DNA from: Butyrivibrio sp. LB2008
GTDB taxonomy: Bacteria > Bacillota > Clostridia > Lachnospirales > Lachnospiraceae
Reading direction: 5' to 3'
Assembly (NCBI RefSeq): GCF_000621565.1
Contig: NZ_JHXZ01000009.1
Location: 186,001-250,000 of the forward strand
DNA: 64,000 nucleotides
The notes beneath the pieces were generated by a model. That model did no database searches and was not told the DNA's origin. It saw only the letters and a list, made by a program, of their open reading frames with translations. Both the position numbers and the translations under genes were made by a program. Shown here one piece after another: positions 33,254 through 42,163 of this stretch; the stretch's first letter is position 1; each line of letters opens with the position of its first letter.

Positions 33254-34129
33254 ATGAGTAAAAAAATTAGTGCAAAAAGAAGGTGCATTGAGTATCTGAT
33301 AATAACCTTTGCGGCTTTGCTTTATGGAGTAGGAACAAGTATGCTTATCGATCCCAACGATATAGCACCGGGAGGTCTTACGGGACTTGCCATTGTTCTT
33401 AACAGAGTTGTGGGAATCGGAACAGGCCTTTGGTTCTGGCTTATGAACATTCCAATCTTGATACTGGCAATCTGGAAATTTGGTATCAGATTTACGGTTT
33501 CGACTATTTACGCAACGACGATGATATCTTTTTTCACCGACCTGTGCACTAGATTTTTCTCGGATTATGTTATCCGGGATAAAATACTTGGTGTTACATT
33601 TGGAAGCGCATTGTCAGCCATAGCTATCGGCCTTGTTTTCAAATGTCATGCCACAAGCGGAGGAACTGATGTAATAATTAAGATCCTCAGGCTGAAATAT
33701 CCGCATATAAAGACAGGTGTTTTGTATATTCTGACAGATATAGGAGTTTTGTTCGTTGCTGCGATCGTATTCAATGATATTGCGGCTGCGATGTATTCTT
33801 TCCTTTCTGTTATGATCACATCTTTTATCCTTGATATAGTGCTTTACGGAAGAGACGGGGCGAAGCTCATTTATATTATTTCAGACAACCCTGATGCAAT
33901 TACAGACAGGTTGTTGAAAGAGCTTGATATAGGTGCAACGCACGTGTTTGGACAGGGCGCTTACAGCGGAGAAAAGAAAAAAGTAATAATGTGTGCCGTA
34001 AAAAAGAGGCTTTCACCTTTGGCGGAAGATGTTGTCAGAGATGAAGATCCAAATGCATTCATGATCGTAACGAGTGCGAGCGAGATTTTCGGAGAAGGCT
34101 ATAAGAGCTATTTTGATGAGAGAATGTAG
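33254..34129 (+). CDS. YitT family membrane protein
   Basis: A 291-residue integral membrane protein of the YitT family (DUF161 plus C-terminal DUF2179). It has about six hydrophobic segments in residues 12-200, with the family motif DPNDIAPGGLTGLAIVLN and HATSGGTDVI, and a cytosolic tail of 75 residues (GATHVFGQGAYSGEKKKVIMC). Function is not established in the family. It starts four bases after the threonine deaminase stop and is followed by the GH25 gene. Confidence 0.88.
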   Translation: MSKKISAKRRCIEYLIITFAALLYGVGTSMLIDPNDIAPGGLTGLAIVLNRVVGIGTGLWFWLMNIPILILAIWKFGIRFTVSTIYATTMISFFTDLCTRFFSDYVIRDKILGVTFGSALSAIAIGLVFKCHATSGGTDVIIKILRLKYPHIKTGVLYILTDIGVLFVAAIVFNDIAAAMYSFLSVMITSFILDIVLYGRDGAKLIYIISDNPDAITDRLLKELDIGATHVFGQGAYSGEKKKVIMCAVKKRLSPLAEDVVRDEDPNAFMIVTSASEIFGEGYKSYFDERM

Positions 34130-34134
34130 AGTAT

Positions 34135-35223
34135 ATGAGTAATAACCTTCCGGATTCAAGAGAAAAAAGAGGTGCCAGCAGCGCCCGCAATACGTTATCC
34201 ATTATTTTTATGAGCCTTGTCGCTATCATGGCGCTCAGTTTCAGCGTTGTTCTTCTTATTAAGAACGCTTCTCTTCAGAGAGAAACGGACGCTGTGAGAA
34301 GCGAATTGAATACCATGGACAAGGAGCATTTTTACACCGAGGCAGAGATGGGAAGCCGCATTGAAGAGGCGAGAATAGAAGCCGGTGAGAAAGCGGACAG
34401 AGCCCTTCGCGAAGATATCAAGAAGAGACTTGAGGACGGCGAAGGTGCCAATTCGATAATCAAATCCCTTTATCCCAATCAGCTTGTTGTGTCCAAGAGC
34501 GGAAGATACTACTTTATCCCTATAAGCAATAAGATCAAACATCACGATTTCGGACCGAATGATTTTGAGATGGATGAAAAAGGCTTTCTTAAGTACGTTG
34601 GCGAGAAGAAGGACTTTAAGTTCAAGCAGGGAGTCGATGTATCCAGGTTCCAGGGCGAGATTGACTGGAGCAAGGTTAAAGAAGACGGAATTGAATTTGC
34701 TATCATAAGAGCGGGATACAGAGGAATAACCGAAGGTAAAGTCATTGCCGATGAGACTTTTGAGGATAATATAAAAGGTGCCATCGAGAACGGCATTGAT
34801 GTCGGTGTTTACTTCTATTCACAGGCAATCAACAAAGAAGAGGCACTTGAAGAGGCCAACAGTGTTATCGAGATGATAGAGCCTTACAAGATCACTTATC
34901 CTGTTGTTATTGATATCGAATCTGCGGATTCCGATAATGCCAGAACTTTGAATCTTACTTCAAAAGAATATGAAGAAGTTGCGAATGTTTTCTGTGACAG
35001 GGTAGAAGAGGCTGGATATAAGTCAATGGTTTACGGCAATCTTTTGTCATTTACGCTTCTTATGAATGCTGAGAATGTAGATAACAGAGATATATGGTTC
35101 GCACAGTACAATCCTTCTCTTTATTATCCTTATCACTTTGATATCTGGCAGTATACATCGGCCGGAAAAGTTGCGGGAATCGAGAAGAGCGTTGACCTTA
35201 ACATTTGTATTACCGAGTATTGA
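34135..35223 (+). CDS. membrane-anchored GH25 lysozyme (muramidase)
   Basis: 362 residues: a cytosolic N-terminus of 20, one membrane helix (about 21-43), a coiled-coil stretch (48-105), then a glycoside hydrolase family 25 domain from about residue 165 to the end. Catalytic region: GVDVSRFQGEIDW with Asp168, and VIDIESAD with Asp260 and Glu262, the DxE pair of the family. It should cut the MurNAc-GlcNAc bond of peptidoglycan outside the cell while tethered to the membrane. Downstream is an AraC regulator. Confidence 0.9.
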   Translation: MSNNLPDSREKRGASSARNTLSIIFMSLVAIMALSFSVVLLIKNASLQRETDAVRSELNTMDKEHFYTEAEMGSRIEEARIEAGEKADRALREDIKKRLEDGEGANSIIKSLYPNQLVVSKSGRYYFIPISNKIKHHDFGPNDFEMDEKGFLKYVGEKKDFKFKQGVDVSRFQGEIDWSKVKEDGIEFAIIRAGYRGITEGKVIADETFEDNIKGAIENGIDVGVYFYSQAINKEEALEEANSVIEMIEPYKITYPVVIDIESADSDNARTLNLTSKEYEEVANVFCDRVEEAGYKSMVYGNLLSFTLLMNAENVDNRDIWFAQYNPSLYYPYHFDIWQYTSAGKVAGIEKSVDLNICITEY

Positions 35224-35225
35224 AG

Positions 35226-36071
35226 ATGAAAAAGATGGATAATATAACGGAATATGAACAGAGAGGTTACTTAGACAGTGACTTTAAGTATTTTCATATT
35301 TCCGACAAAGTAACTTCAGATATTGATTTTCATTATCATGATTTCTATAAGATTATTCTTATCCTGAAAGGTAATATCAGATATTTGATCGAAGGACGAG
35401 AGTACGAACTCTTGCCCTTCGATTTTGTGCTTGTTAACAGGTTTGATATTCATAAGCCCGTTGTCGACAGCAAAGACGAATACGACAGGATCATATTGTA
35501 TCTTAAACCTGAGTTTCTTGATAAACTGGGACTTCTTGATGCTTTTGTGAAATCCAAAGAACTCGACAGTTATATCGTGAGATTTAATTCGGGAACGAGT
35601 GCCCATATTTACGATATGCTTCTTAAAGCGGAAGAGGATATCAGGATAAAAGATACCGAGTACGCCGGAGAGCTTACAGCCAAGATTGATGTGATAAAGA
35701 TGCTTATCGAGTTTAACAAAGCATGTATTTCGGAAGATTTTGGATTCAGACCGGAGGCGAGGTTTAACAGGAAGGTTATCGAGATAATCGAATATATCAA
35801 TGATAATCTGCAAAAAGACCTTTCTATTGATTCCATTGCCAATAAATTCTATCTGAGTAAATATCATATGATGAGGATCTTTAAGAGTGAGACTGGATAT
35901 TCTGTTCACAGATATATTTCAGAGAAGCGAATCCTTCTTGCGAGAAATTTGATAATGTCCGGGACTCCGTCGACCGCGGCATGCCTTGAGTGCGGGTTTA
36001 AGGATTATTCTTCTTTTAGCAGAGCATTCAAAAATCAGCTTGGAATTCTTCCTTCGGAAGTGAAGATATAG
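35226..36071 (+). CDS. AraC family regulator with cupin sensor domain
   Basis: About 281 residues from ATG 35226 (MKKMDNITEY); ATG 35235 is also possible and a TTG at 35205 inside the lysozyme gene is unlikely. N-terminal cupin (residues 20-100, FHYHDFYKIILILKGNI and LLPFDFVLVNRFDIH), C-terminal double helix-turn-helix (YLSKYHMMRIFKSETGYSVHRYI, AACLECGFKDYSSFSRAF). It is a same-layout relative of the regulator at 24115. It lies two bases after the lysozyme gene and ends inside a terminator. Target unknown. Confidence 0.85.
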   Translation: MKKMDNITEYEQRGYLDSDFKYFHISDKVTSDIDFHYHDFYKIILILKGNIRYLIEGREYELLPFDFVLVNRFDIHKPVVDSKDEYDRIILYLKPEFLDKLGLLDAFVKSKELDSYIVRFNSGTSAHIYDMLLKAEEDIRIKDTEYAGELTAKIDVIKMLIEFNKACISEDFGFRPEARFNRKVIEIIEYINDNLQKDLSIDSIANKFYLSKYHMMRIFKSETGYSVHRYISEKRILLARNLIMSGTPSTAACLECGFKDYSSFSRAFKNQLGILPSEVKI

Positions 36072-36103
36072 GTGTCAAGAAAAAATACTTGACACCTATT
36101 TTT
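36070..36103 (+). terminator. terminator overlapping the AraC stop codon
   Basis: AGGTGTCAAG (36070-36079) pairs over 10 bp with CTTGACACCT (36088-36097), then ATTTTTG. The left arm contains the end of the stop codon, and the right arm contains the next promoter's -35. Confidence 0.9.
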
Positions 36104-36115
36104 GTTTGATATAAT
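36089..36115 (+). promoter_or_regulatory. promoter of ylxM-ffh, sharing bases with the terminator
   Basis: Consensus TTGACA (36089-36094), 15-base spacer, extended -10 TGATATAAT (36107-36115). The -35 lies in the right arm of the preceding terminator hairpin. The short spacer may be offset by the extended -10. Confidence 0.75.
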
Positions 36116-36151
36116 ATATCCATTGTGCAATTGGTTGAGAAGAGGAATTCT

Positions 36152-36499
36152 ATGGAAAAAATCGTAGAGCAGGGCTTGTTGTATGATTTTTACGGCGAGC
36201 TTCTTACCGAACATCAGAAAAGTATATATGAAGCTGCTGTTTATGAGGATATGTCTCTTACGGAGATAGCCGATGAACACGGAATCAGCAAGCAGGGTGT
36301 ACACGATCTGATAAAGAGGTGCACCAAGACTTTACAGGGATATGAGAACAGACTTCACATGATAAAGAGGTTTGAAGCAATCAAGCAGGATGCTGAATTT
36401 CTCAAGGAACTGTCGGATAAGGCTGATCTTATATCAAGTGACGAACTAAAGGATAACCTGAGAATTCTTTCAGGGAAAATATTAGAGGAGCTTACGTAA
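36152..36499 (+). CDS. ylxM: YlxM family SRP-associated HTH protein
   Basis: A 115-residue helical protein with a sigma-70 region-4-like helix-turn-helix (LLTEHQKSIYEAAVYEDMSL, then EIADEHGISKQGVHDLIKR). The family is found next to ffh in Firmicutes and modulates SRP function. Start 36152 follows AGAGGAA; an in-frame ATG at 36125 lies upstream of that site. It is three bases from ffh, whose ribosome site GAGGAG is inside its end. Confidence 0.93.
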   Translation: MEKIVEQGLLYDFYGELLTEHQKSIYEAAVYEDMSLTEIADEHGISKQGVHDLIKRCTKTLQGYENRLHMIKRFEAIKQDAEFLKELSDKADLISSDELKDNLRILSGKILEELT

Positions 36500-36502
36500 T
36501 TA

Positions 36503-37876
36503 ATGGCTTTTGAGAGTCTTACAGATAAATTACAAAATGTATTTAAGAATTTAAGAGGCAAGGGACGTCTTACTGAAGAAGATGTTAAGACTGCCCTTAA
36601 AGAAGTTAAGATGGCTCTGCTTGAAGCGGATGTAAACTTTAAGGTCGTTAAAAAGTTTATTGCTTCTGTACAGGAAAGAGCCGTGGGTGAGGATGTTTTG
36701 AACGGACTCAATCCCGGACAGATGGTCATAAAGATCGTTAATGAAGAAATGACCGCTCTGATGGGTTCTGAGACAACGGAACTTAAACTACTTCCCATCA
36801 ACGAGATCACGGTTATCATGATGTGCGGTCTTCAGGGTGCAGGTAAAACAACCACGGCAGCCAAGATTGCAGGAAAGCTCAAGATGAAAGGCAGAAAGCC
36901 GCTTCTTGCAGCATGTGATATATACAGACCTGCGGCTATCGATCAGCTCAAAATAAATGCTGAGAAACAGCAGGTGGATTTCTTTTCCATGGGAACGGAC
37001 GTTAGTCCTGTGGAGATTGCAAAAGCGTCTGTCGAGCAGGCTAAGAAGAAAGGCAACAATGTTGTCATCGTCGATACAGCCGGCCGTTTACAGATAGATG
37101 AAGGAATGATGAAGGAGCTTTGCGATATCAAGGAAGCAATCGAAGTTCATCAGTCACTTCTTGTAGTTGATGCCATGACCGGTCAGGATGCGGTCAATGT
37201 TGCATCGGAATTTAATGAGAAAGTCGGAATTGACGGAATCATCTTATCTAAGATGGACGGTGATTCACGAGGCGGTGCGGCTCTTTCAGCCAAGTCCGTT
37301 ACAGGAAAGCCTATTTTGTATGTAGGTATGGGAGAGAAACTCTCAGATCTTGAGCAGTTCTATCCTGACAGAATGGCAAGCCGAATCCTTGGAATGGGTG
37401 ATGTTCTCAGTCTTATCGACAAAGCTATTGAAGCAAATGCCGAGCGTGATGCCGAAAAAGACAAAGAGATGGCATCCAAGATGAAGAAGGGCAAGATTGA
37501 TTTCGAGATGTATCTCGAGAGTATGAAGCAGATGCGCAATATGGGCGGTTTTGCTTCTATAATGGGAATGCTTCCCGGAATGGGCAAGATCAGTGATGAT
37601 CAGCTTCCTGATGAGAAGAAACTTGCAAAGATGGAAGCAATCGTTCTTTCCATGACACCGGAAGAGAGAAGAAATCCCAAGCTTATGAGCCCTCAGAGAA
37701 AGTTTAGGATCGCTAAGGGTTCCGGAAATGACATCGCCGATGTAAACAGGTTCATCAAGCAGTTTGAGCAGATGCAGAAGATGATGAAGCAGATGCCGGG
37801 ACTCATGGGCGGCAAGAGAGGCGGCTTTGGTAAATTCGGCGGCCTCGGCGGATTCGGCAAAAACAGATTCTTTTGA
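36503..37876 (+). CDS. ffh: signal recognition particle protein Ffh
   Basis: Ffh binds 4.5S/6S SRP RNA and signal sequences. 457 residues: N domain, G domain with GLQGAGKTTTAAKIA (near 111), DTAGRLQIDE, SKMDGDSRGG, and the Met-rich M domain from about 300 (QMRNMGGFASIMGMLPGMG, SPQRKFRIAKGSG) with a Gly/Phe/Lys tail. Partner of FtsY (31078). rpsP follows after 78 bases. Confidence 0.98.
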   Translation: MAFESLTDKLQNVFKNLRGKGRLTEEDVKTALKEVKMALLEADVNFKVVKKFIASVQERAVGEDVLNGLNPGQMVIKIVNEEMTALMGSETTELKLLPINEITVIMMCGLQGAGKTTTAAKIAGKLKMKGRKPLLAACDIYRPAAIDQLKINAEKQQVDFFSMGTDVSPVEIAKASVEQAKKKGNNVVIVDTAGRLQIDEGMMKELCDIKEAIEVHQSLLVVDAMTGQDAVNVASEFNEKVGIDGIILSKMDGDSRGGAALSAKSVTGKPILYVGMGEKLSDLEQFYPDRMASRILGMGDVLSLIDKAIEANAERDAEKDKEMASKMKKGKIDFEMYLESMKQMRNMGGFASIMGMLPGMGKISDDQLPDEKKLAKMEAIVLSMTPEERRNPKLMSPQRKFRIAKGSGNDIADVNRFIKQFEQMQKMMKQMPGLMGGKRGGFGKFGGLGGFGKNRFF

Positions 37877-37954
37877 TATGTCATACAGCTAGCAGCTGTC
37901 TTATACATATAAAAACAATATTAATTTATTATTATTTAACGGAGGACGTTTAAA

Positions 37955-38200
37955 ATGGCAGTAAAGATCAGATTGAAGAGAATTGGTAAGAAGAAGGTTC
38001 CTTTCTACAGAATTATCGTTTCTGATTCAAAGTTCCCTGTACAGGGTAAGTTTATTGAGGAGATCGGAACTTATGATCCTAACACAGATCCCAGCACAGT
38101 AAAGGTTAACGAGGAGCTTGCTAAGAAGTGGATCGCTAACGGTGCTCAGCCTACAGAGTCTGTAGCTAAGTTGTTTAGACAGGCAGGAATCAGCAAGTAA
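37955..38200 (+). CDS. rpsP: 30S ribosomal protein S16
   Basis: 81 residues, starting [20 protein letters not shown], the universal S16 signature. ACGGAGGACG is the ribosome site. A small inverted repeat (ACAGCT-AGC-AGCTGT) lies in the gap after ffh. Followed by khpA, the standard order. Confidence 0.99.
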   Translation: MAVKIRLKRIGKKKVPFYRIIVSDSKFPVQGKFIEEIGTYDPNTDPSTVKVNEELAKKWIANGAQPTESVAKLFRQAGISK

Positions 38201-38282
38201 GTTCTATGATGTATGATTGTTTGAATTGAGCAATCATCTCATACTTACCGAACGTGAAATTACTTGTGCCGGAGGATAAACA

Positions 38283-38510
38283 ATGAAAGAGTTAGTCGAA
38301 GTAATCGCAAAAGCGCTTGTTGATAATCCGAGTGAAGTTGTAGTTTCTGAAAAGAAAGACGGGCGCAATATCATGATCGAGCTTCATGTTGCACCTTCAG
38401 ACATGGGCAAGGTAATTGGCAAACAGGGCCGTATCGCTAAGGCTATACGTTCTGTTGTTAAGGCGGCTTCAACCAGAGAAAATCTCAAGGTTGATGTAGA
38501 AATCGTCTAA
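38283..38510 (+). CDS. khpA: KH domain RNA-binding protein KhpA
   Basis: 75 residues making a single KH domain; the RNA-contact loop GKQG is in DMGKVIGKQGRIAKAIRSV. KhpA pairs with KhpB (Jag) in control of cell division and cell-wall synthesis in Firmicutes. Located between rpsP and trmD as usual; CGGAGGA precedes the ATG. Confidence 0.96.
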   Translation: MKELVEVIAKALVDNPSEVVVSEKKDGRNIMIELHVAPSDMGKVIGKQGRIAKAIRSVVKAASTRENLKVDVEIV

Positions 38511-38526
38511 GAATGCCGTAATTTTT

Positions 38527-38567
38527 GAGCCGAATAGGAGAAAGATTATTCTATTCGGCTCTTTTTT
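38527..38567 (+). terminator. terminator after khpA
   Basis: GAGCCGAATAG (38527-38537) pairs over 11 bp with CTATTCGGCTC (38551-38561), then TTTTTTG. It separates rpsP-khpA from trmD-rimM. Confidence 0.9.
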
Positions 38568-38620
38568 GTTCTAAAATAAAAACAAATTATCTAATCAAAT
38601 TTCTATTTATTGGGATGACT

Positions 38621-39430
38621 ATGAATTTTCATGTTATGACATTGTTTCCCGAGATGATAACGGATTGCCTTTCTTCAAGCATTATAGGAAGAGCAAAGGG
38701 AAAAGGGCTTATTAGTCTTAATGCCGTTAATATTAGGGATTATTCAAACGATACCAAACATCATAAAGTTGACGATTATACATACGGAGGCGGTGCGGGC
38801 ATGCTTATGCAGGCGCAGCCTATCTATGATTGCTATATAGATATTAAGAACAAGATTGAGGCAGAGAACGGCAAGGCTCCCAGAGTCATTTACGTAACTC
38901 CTCAGGGCGAGGTGTTCAATCAGGAGATTGTGACAGAACTTGCCAAGGAAGAAAATCTTGTATTTTTGTGCGGACACTATGAAGGTGTCGATGAGAGAGT
39001 TCTCGAAGAAATAGTGACGGATTATATTTCTATCGGTGATTACGTGCTTACGGGCGGTGAGCTGCCTGCGATGGTAATGATCGATGCGATTTCCAGATTT
39101 GTTCCCGGAGTGCTCAATAATGATGAGTCAGCGATGACTGACAGTTTTAACAATAATCTTTTGGAGTATCCCCAGTATTCAAGACCTGAAGAGTGGATGG
39201 GTAAAAAAGTTCCCCCGATATTGTTGTCGGGTGACCATAAGAAGGTTGATGAGTGGAGACTTGAACAGTCTATATTAAGGACAAAAGAAAGACGTCCCGA
39301 CCTTTATGAGAAGTGGCTGGCCGAAAATCCTCCCGCCAAAAAGAAAAAGAAAAGACGCAGGAAAAGTTCAGAAGTTCAGATAAATACCGAAGAAAACAAA
39401 GATTCTGAGAATAGTGGAGATAATATATGA
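38621..39430 (+). CDS. trmD: tRNA (guanine-37-N1)-methyltransferase
   Basis: TrmD methylates G37 of several tRNAs and prevents frameshifting. 269 residues from ATG 38621 (MNFHVMTLFPEMI); the longer frame to 38525 runs through the khpA terminator and is rejected. Trefoil-knot SAM site: YTYGGGAGMLMQ, FLCGHYEGVDERV, SIGDYVLTGGELPAM. A basic then acidic C-terminal extension (KKKKKRRRKSS) of about 30 residues is unusual. It overlaps rimM by four bases (ATGA) and precedes it, the reverse of the common order. Confidence 0.96.
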   Translation: MNFHVMTLFPEMITDCLSSSIIGRAKGKGLISLNAVNIRDYSNDTKHHKVDDYTYGGGAGMLMQAQPIYDCYIDIKNKIEAENGKAPRVIYVTPQGEVFNQEIVTELAKEENLVFLCGHYEGVDERVLEEIVTDYISIGDYVLTGGELPAMVMIDAISRFVPGVLNNDESAMTDSFNNNLLEYPQYSRPEEWMGKKVPPILLSGDHKKVDEWRLEQSILRTKERRPDLYEKWLAENPPAKKKKKRRRKSSEVQINTEENKDSENSGDNI

Positions 39431-39939
39431 CAGACAGATTTCAGGTAGGAGTAATTGCTTCGACACATGGTCTTCACGGTGAAGTGAATGTTTTTCCCAC
39501 CACCGAAGATCCAAACAGATTTAAAAAACTTAAAAAGGTAACGCTGCATACAAACAGAGGCGAGCAGCTTGAACTTGATGTGCAGAGTGCCAGATTTTTT
39601 AAGAAATTTGTCATTGTTAAATTCAAGCAATTTGATAATATAAATGACGTGGAAAAATTTCGCGGATGCGAGCTTACTATTTTGAGAGAAGATGCGATCA
39701 AACTTGCGCCCGGTGAATATTACGTTGCTGATCTTATCGGACTTGATATTGTTGATGAGGACGAAAAGAAACTCGGAGTTCTTTCGGATGTCATTCAGAC
39801 AGGTGCAAATGATGTATATGAAATGGATCCCGAAGATGGCGGTGAAAAGGTCTATATCCCGGTTATAAAGGACTGTGTCAAAGAGATTGATATCAAGAAT
39901 AACAGGATTGTGATTCACGTAATGGAAGGATTATTTTAA
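39427..39939 (+). CDS. rimM: ribosome maturation factor RimM
   Basis: RimM binds S19 in the 30S head during assembly. 170 residues: N-terminal beta-barrel (FQVGVIASTHGLHGEVNVFP) and a PRC-barrel at the C-terminus (EYYVADLIGLDIVDEDEKKLG, then VYIPVIKDCVKEID). Coupled to trmD by overlap. Not followed by rplS, which lies 6.4 kb away. Confidence 0.95.
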   Translation: MTDRFQVGVIASTHGLHGEVNVFPTTEDPNRFKKLKKVTLHTNRGEQLELDVQSARFFKKFVIVKFKQFDNINDVEKFRGCELTILREDAIKLAPGEYYVADLIGLDIVDEDEKKLGVLSDVIQTGANDVYEMDPEDGGEKVYIPVIKDCVKEIDIKNNRIVIHVMEGLF

Positions 39940-40035
39940 CTATTTTATATTTGGTGACTTTTTTAAAATAATGCTCTATAATTATTTTGTGATTTAATTT
40001 TTCTGGCACTATATTTAATTTGAGGAAATATTTTT

Positions 40036-40815
40036 ATGGTTGATTATACTGAAGGTGCAGGTTATCAATATCATACGCACGTCAAAAAAGGTGATGTCGG
40101 CAGGTATGTGATACTAACCGGTGATCCCGGAAGATGTGAATCTATTTCAAAGCTTTTTGACAATCCTAAGTTTATAGCATATAACAGAGAATATAATACA
40201 TATACAGGTACATTGTGCGGCGAGAAAGTTACAGTAATGTCACACGGTATCGGAGGCGCTTCAACGGCTATTGCAATTGAAGAGCTTTACAAGTGTGGTG
40301 CTGATACCTTTATCAGAATGGGTACTTCAGGCGGAATGCAGGATGATGTTATCGGAGGAGATATCGTAATTGCAAACGGCGCAATAAGAGCGGAAGGAAC
40401 TTCTAAGGAGTATGCTCCTATAGAGTATCCTGCCGTTGCTGATTTTGATGTTGTTTCTGCATTGGTTGACGGAGCCAAAAAAGCCGGTGCAAAGTATCAT
40501 GTAGGTGTTGCACAGTGCAAGGATTCTTTCTTTGGGCAACATGAACCTGAGACTAAACCGGTCGGACAGGAATTGTTGTATAAATGGGACGCCTGGATCA
40601 AGTGCGGTGCGCTTTGTTCCGAGATGGAGTCTTCAACATTGTTTATTGTGGGTAATTATTTGAGAGCCAGAACAGGAGCAGTGCTTTTGGTTGTGGCTAA
40701 TCAGGAAAGAGCCAAGAAGGGACTTTCAAATCCGCAGGCTCATGATATGGAAATTGTCTATAAGACAACTATTGAGGCGGTAAAGAGCCTGATTGCTTTG
40801 GATAAAACCAGATAA
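40036..40815 (+). CDS. udp: uridine phosphorylase
   Basis: A 259-residue NP-I family nucleoside phosphorylase splitting uridine to uracil and ribose-1-phosphate. Motifs: VILTGDPGR (phosphate), [25 protein letters not shown], and [10 protein letters not shown] (ribose). It opens a nucleoside uptake and salvage cluster (BMP lipoprotein, ATPase, permeases, cytidine deaminase). A TATAAT at 39979-39984 is its likely -10; TTTGAGGAAA is the ribosome site. A related purine specificity cannot be excluded, but length and motifs favour uridine. Confidence 0.88.
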   Translation: MVDYTEGAGYQYHTHVKKGDVGRYVILTGDPGRCESISKLFDNPKFIAYNREYNTYTGTLCGEKVTVMSHGIGGASTAIAIEELYKCGADTFIRMGTSGGMQDDVIGGDIVIANGAIRAEGTSKEYAPIEYPAVADFDVVSALVDGAKKAGAKYHVGVAQCKDSFFGQHEPETKPVGQELLYKWDAWIKCGALCSEMESSTLFIVGNYLRARTGAVLLVVANQERAKKGLSNPQAHDMEIVYKTTIEAVKSLIALDKTR

Positions 40816-40860
40816 GGTTTTATAATACATTTTTTTCATCATAAACAATGGAGGATAATT

Positions 40861-42057
40861 ATGAAAAAAAGAATTTTTGCAGTAATGATGGCTGCAACAA
40901 TGGTATTTTCTCTTGTAGGTTGCGGTTCTAAAGCACCTGCCAATGACGGTGCAACAGCCGGCGCTTCTTCTGAAGCTAAAGCAGATGGCGATGATGCAAC
41001 AGAAGCTACTGCTGATTTCAAAGTTGCTATGGTAACAGATTACGGCGATATCACAGACCAGTCTTTCAACCAGTCAACATATGAAGCTTGTCAGACTTTC
41101 TGTAATGAGAACAAGATTGATTTCACATATTACAAGCCTGAAGGTGATTCAACAGCTGAGAGAGTTGCGATGATCGATAAGGCTGTAGCTGACGGATATA
41201 ATGTAGTAGTAATGCCCGGTTATGCTTTTGCTGAGGCTATTACAGAAACAGCAGAGACATATCCTGAAGTTAAGTTCGTTGCTCTTGACGTTTCTGAGTT
41301 TGACCTTGAGGGTGAGACTTCTGATTTCAACAACGAGACATATCCTAACGTATTCTCTGCTGTATACCAGGAAGAGCTTCCCGGATACATGGCAGGATAT
41401 GCTGCAGTAAAGATGGGATTCACAAAGCTTGGATTCCTTGGCGGTATGGCAGTTCCCGCAGTTATCCGTTATGGATACGGATTCGTTCAGGGTGCTGATG
41501 CTGCTGCAAAAGAGACAGGCGCAAGTGTTGAGCTCAACTATGCTTACGGTAACCAGTTCTACGGTGATGCTGATATCACAGCAGCTATGGATACATGGTA
41601 TCAGGGCGGCACAGAAGTTGTATTCGCTTGCGGTGGCGGTATCTTTACATCTGCTGCTGAGGCTGCTGCAAAGGTAGACGGAAAAGTTATCGGTGTAGAC
41701 GTTGACCAGGCTGCTACAATCGATGGACAGTATGGCAAGGGAATCACTGTTACTTCTGCTATGAAGGGCCTTAAGGCTACTGTAAACACACTTCTTTCAG
41801 CTATCAGAGACGGACAGTGGGATGATTATGCTGGAAAGATTTCAAACCTTGGTATCGTATCAGGCGAGGATACATCTCTTAACTATGTAGGACTTCCTGA
41901 GGACACAACTGTATGGAATGATACATTTACAAAGGATGATTATCTCAAGCTTGTTGCAGATCTTGCAAGCGGAGCAATCAAAGTATCAAACGATTCAGAA
42001 GCTGAGAAGCCTTCTGCTGATAACGTAAAGATTAACTTCCAGGGTAACATTAAGTAA
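40861..42057 (+). CDS. BMP family nucleoside-binding lipoprotein
   Basis: 398 residues, with a signal peptide and lipobox SLVGC (Cys21), an Ala/Ser/Asp-rich linker to about residue 50, then a PnrA/BmpA-type substrate-binding domain (KVAMVTDYGDITDQSFNQ, VVVMPGYAFAEAI, FACGGGIFTSAAEAA). It should deliver nucleosides to the transporter encoded next. A terminator-like hairpin follows, expected to leave this protein in excess over the membrane parts. GGAGGA precedes the ATG. Confidence 0.93.
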   Translation: MKKRIFAVMMAATMVFSLVGCGSKAPANDGATAGASSEAKADGDDATEATADFKVAMVTDYGDITDQSFNQSTYEACQTFCNENKIDFTYYKPEGDSTAERVAMIDKAVADGYNVVVMPGYAFAEAITETAETYPEVKFVALDVSEFDLEGETSDFNNETYPNVFSAVYQEELPGYMAGYAAVKMGFTKLGFLGGMAVPAVIRYGYGFVQGADAAAKETGASVELNYAYGNQFYGDADITAAMDTWYQGGTEVVFACGGGIFTSAAEAAAKVDGKVIGVDVDQAATIDGQYGKGITVTSAMKGLKATVNTLLSAIRDGQWDDYAGKISNLGIVSGEDTSLNYVGLPEDTTVWNDTFTKDDYLKLVADLASGAIKVSNDSEAEKPSADNVKINFQGNIK

Positions 42058-42087
42058 TTTTGCTTATTACAGCTTTTATGCTGATAG

Positions 42088-42120
42088 GGACCGGCGGATT
42101 CATAGTCTTCCGGTCCTTTT
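42088..42120 (+). terminator. partial terminator between the binding protein and transporter genes
   Basis: GGACCGG (42088-42094) pairs with CCGGTCC (42110-42116), followed by TTTT. Placement inside the operon suggests attenuation rather than a full stop. Confidence 0.75.
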
Positions 42121-42163
42121 CACCAATTTAATGGTTATATTTTTATAGGAGATTCAAATTTAT

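Noticed and set aside
38525..38620. Longer N-terminus for TrmD
   Set aside because: It would start inside the khpA terminator hairpin and add residues not found in TrmD.
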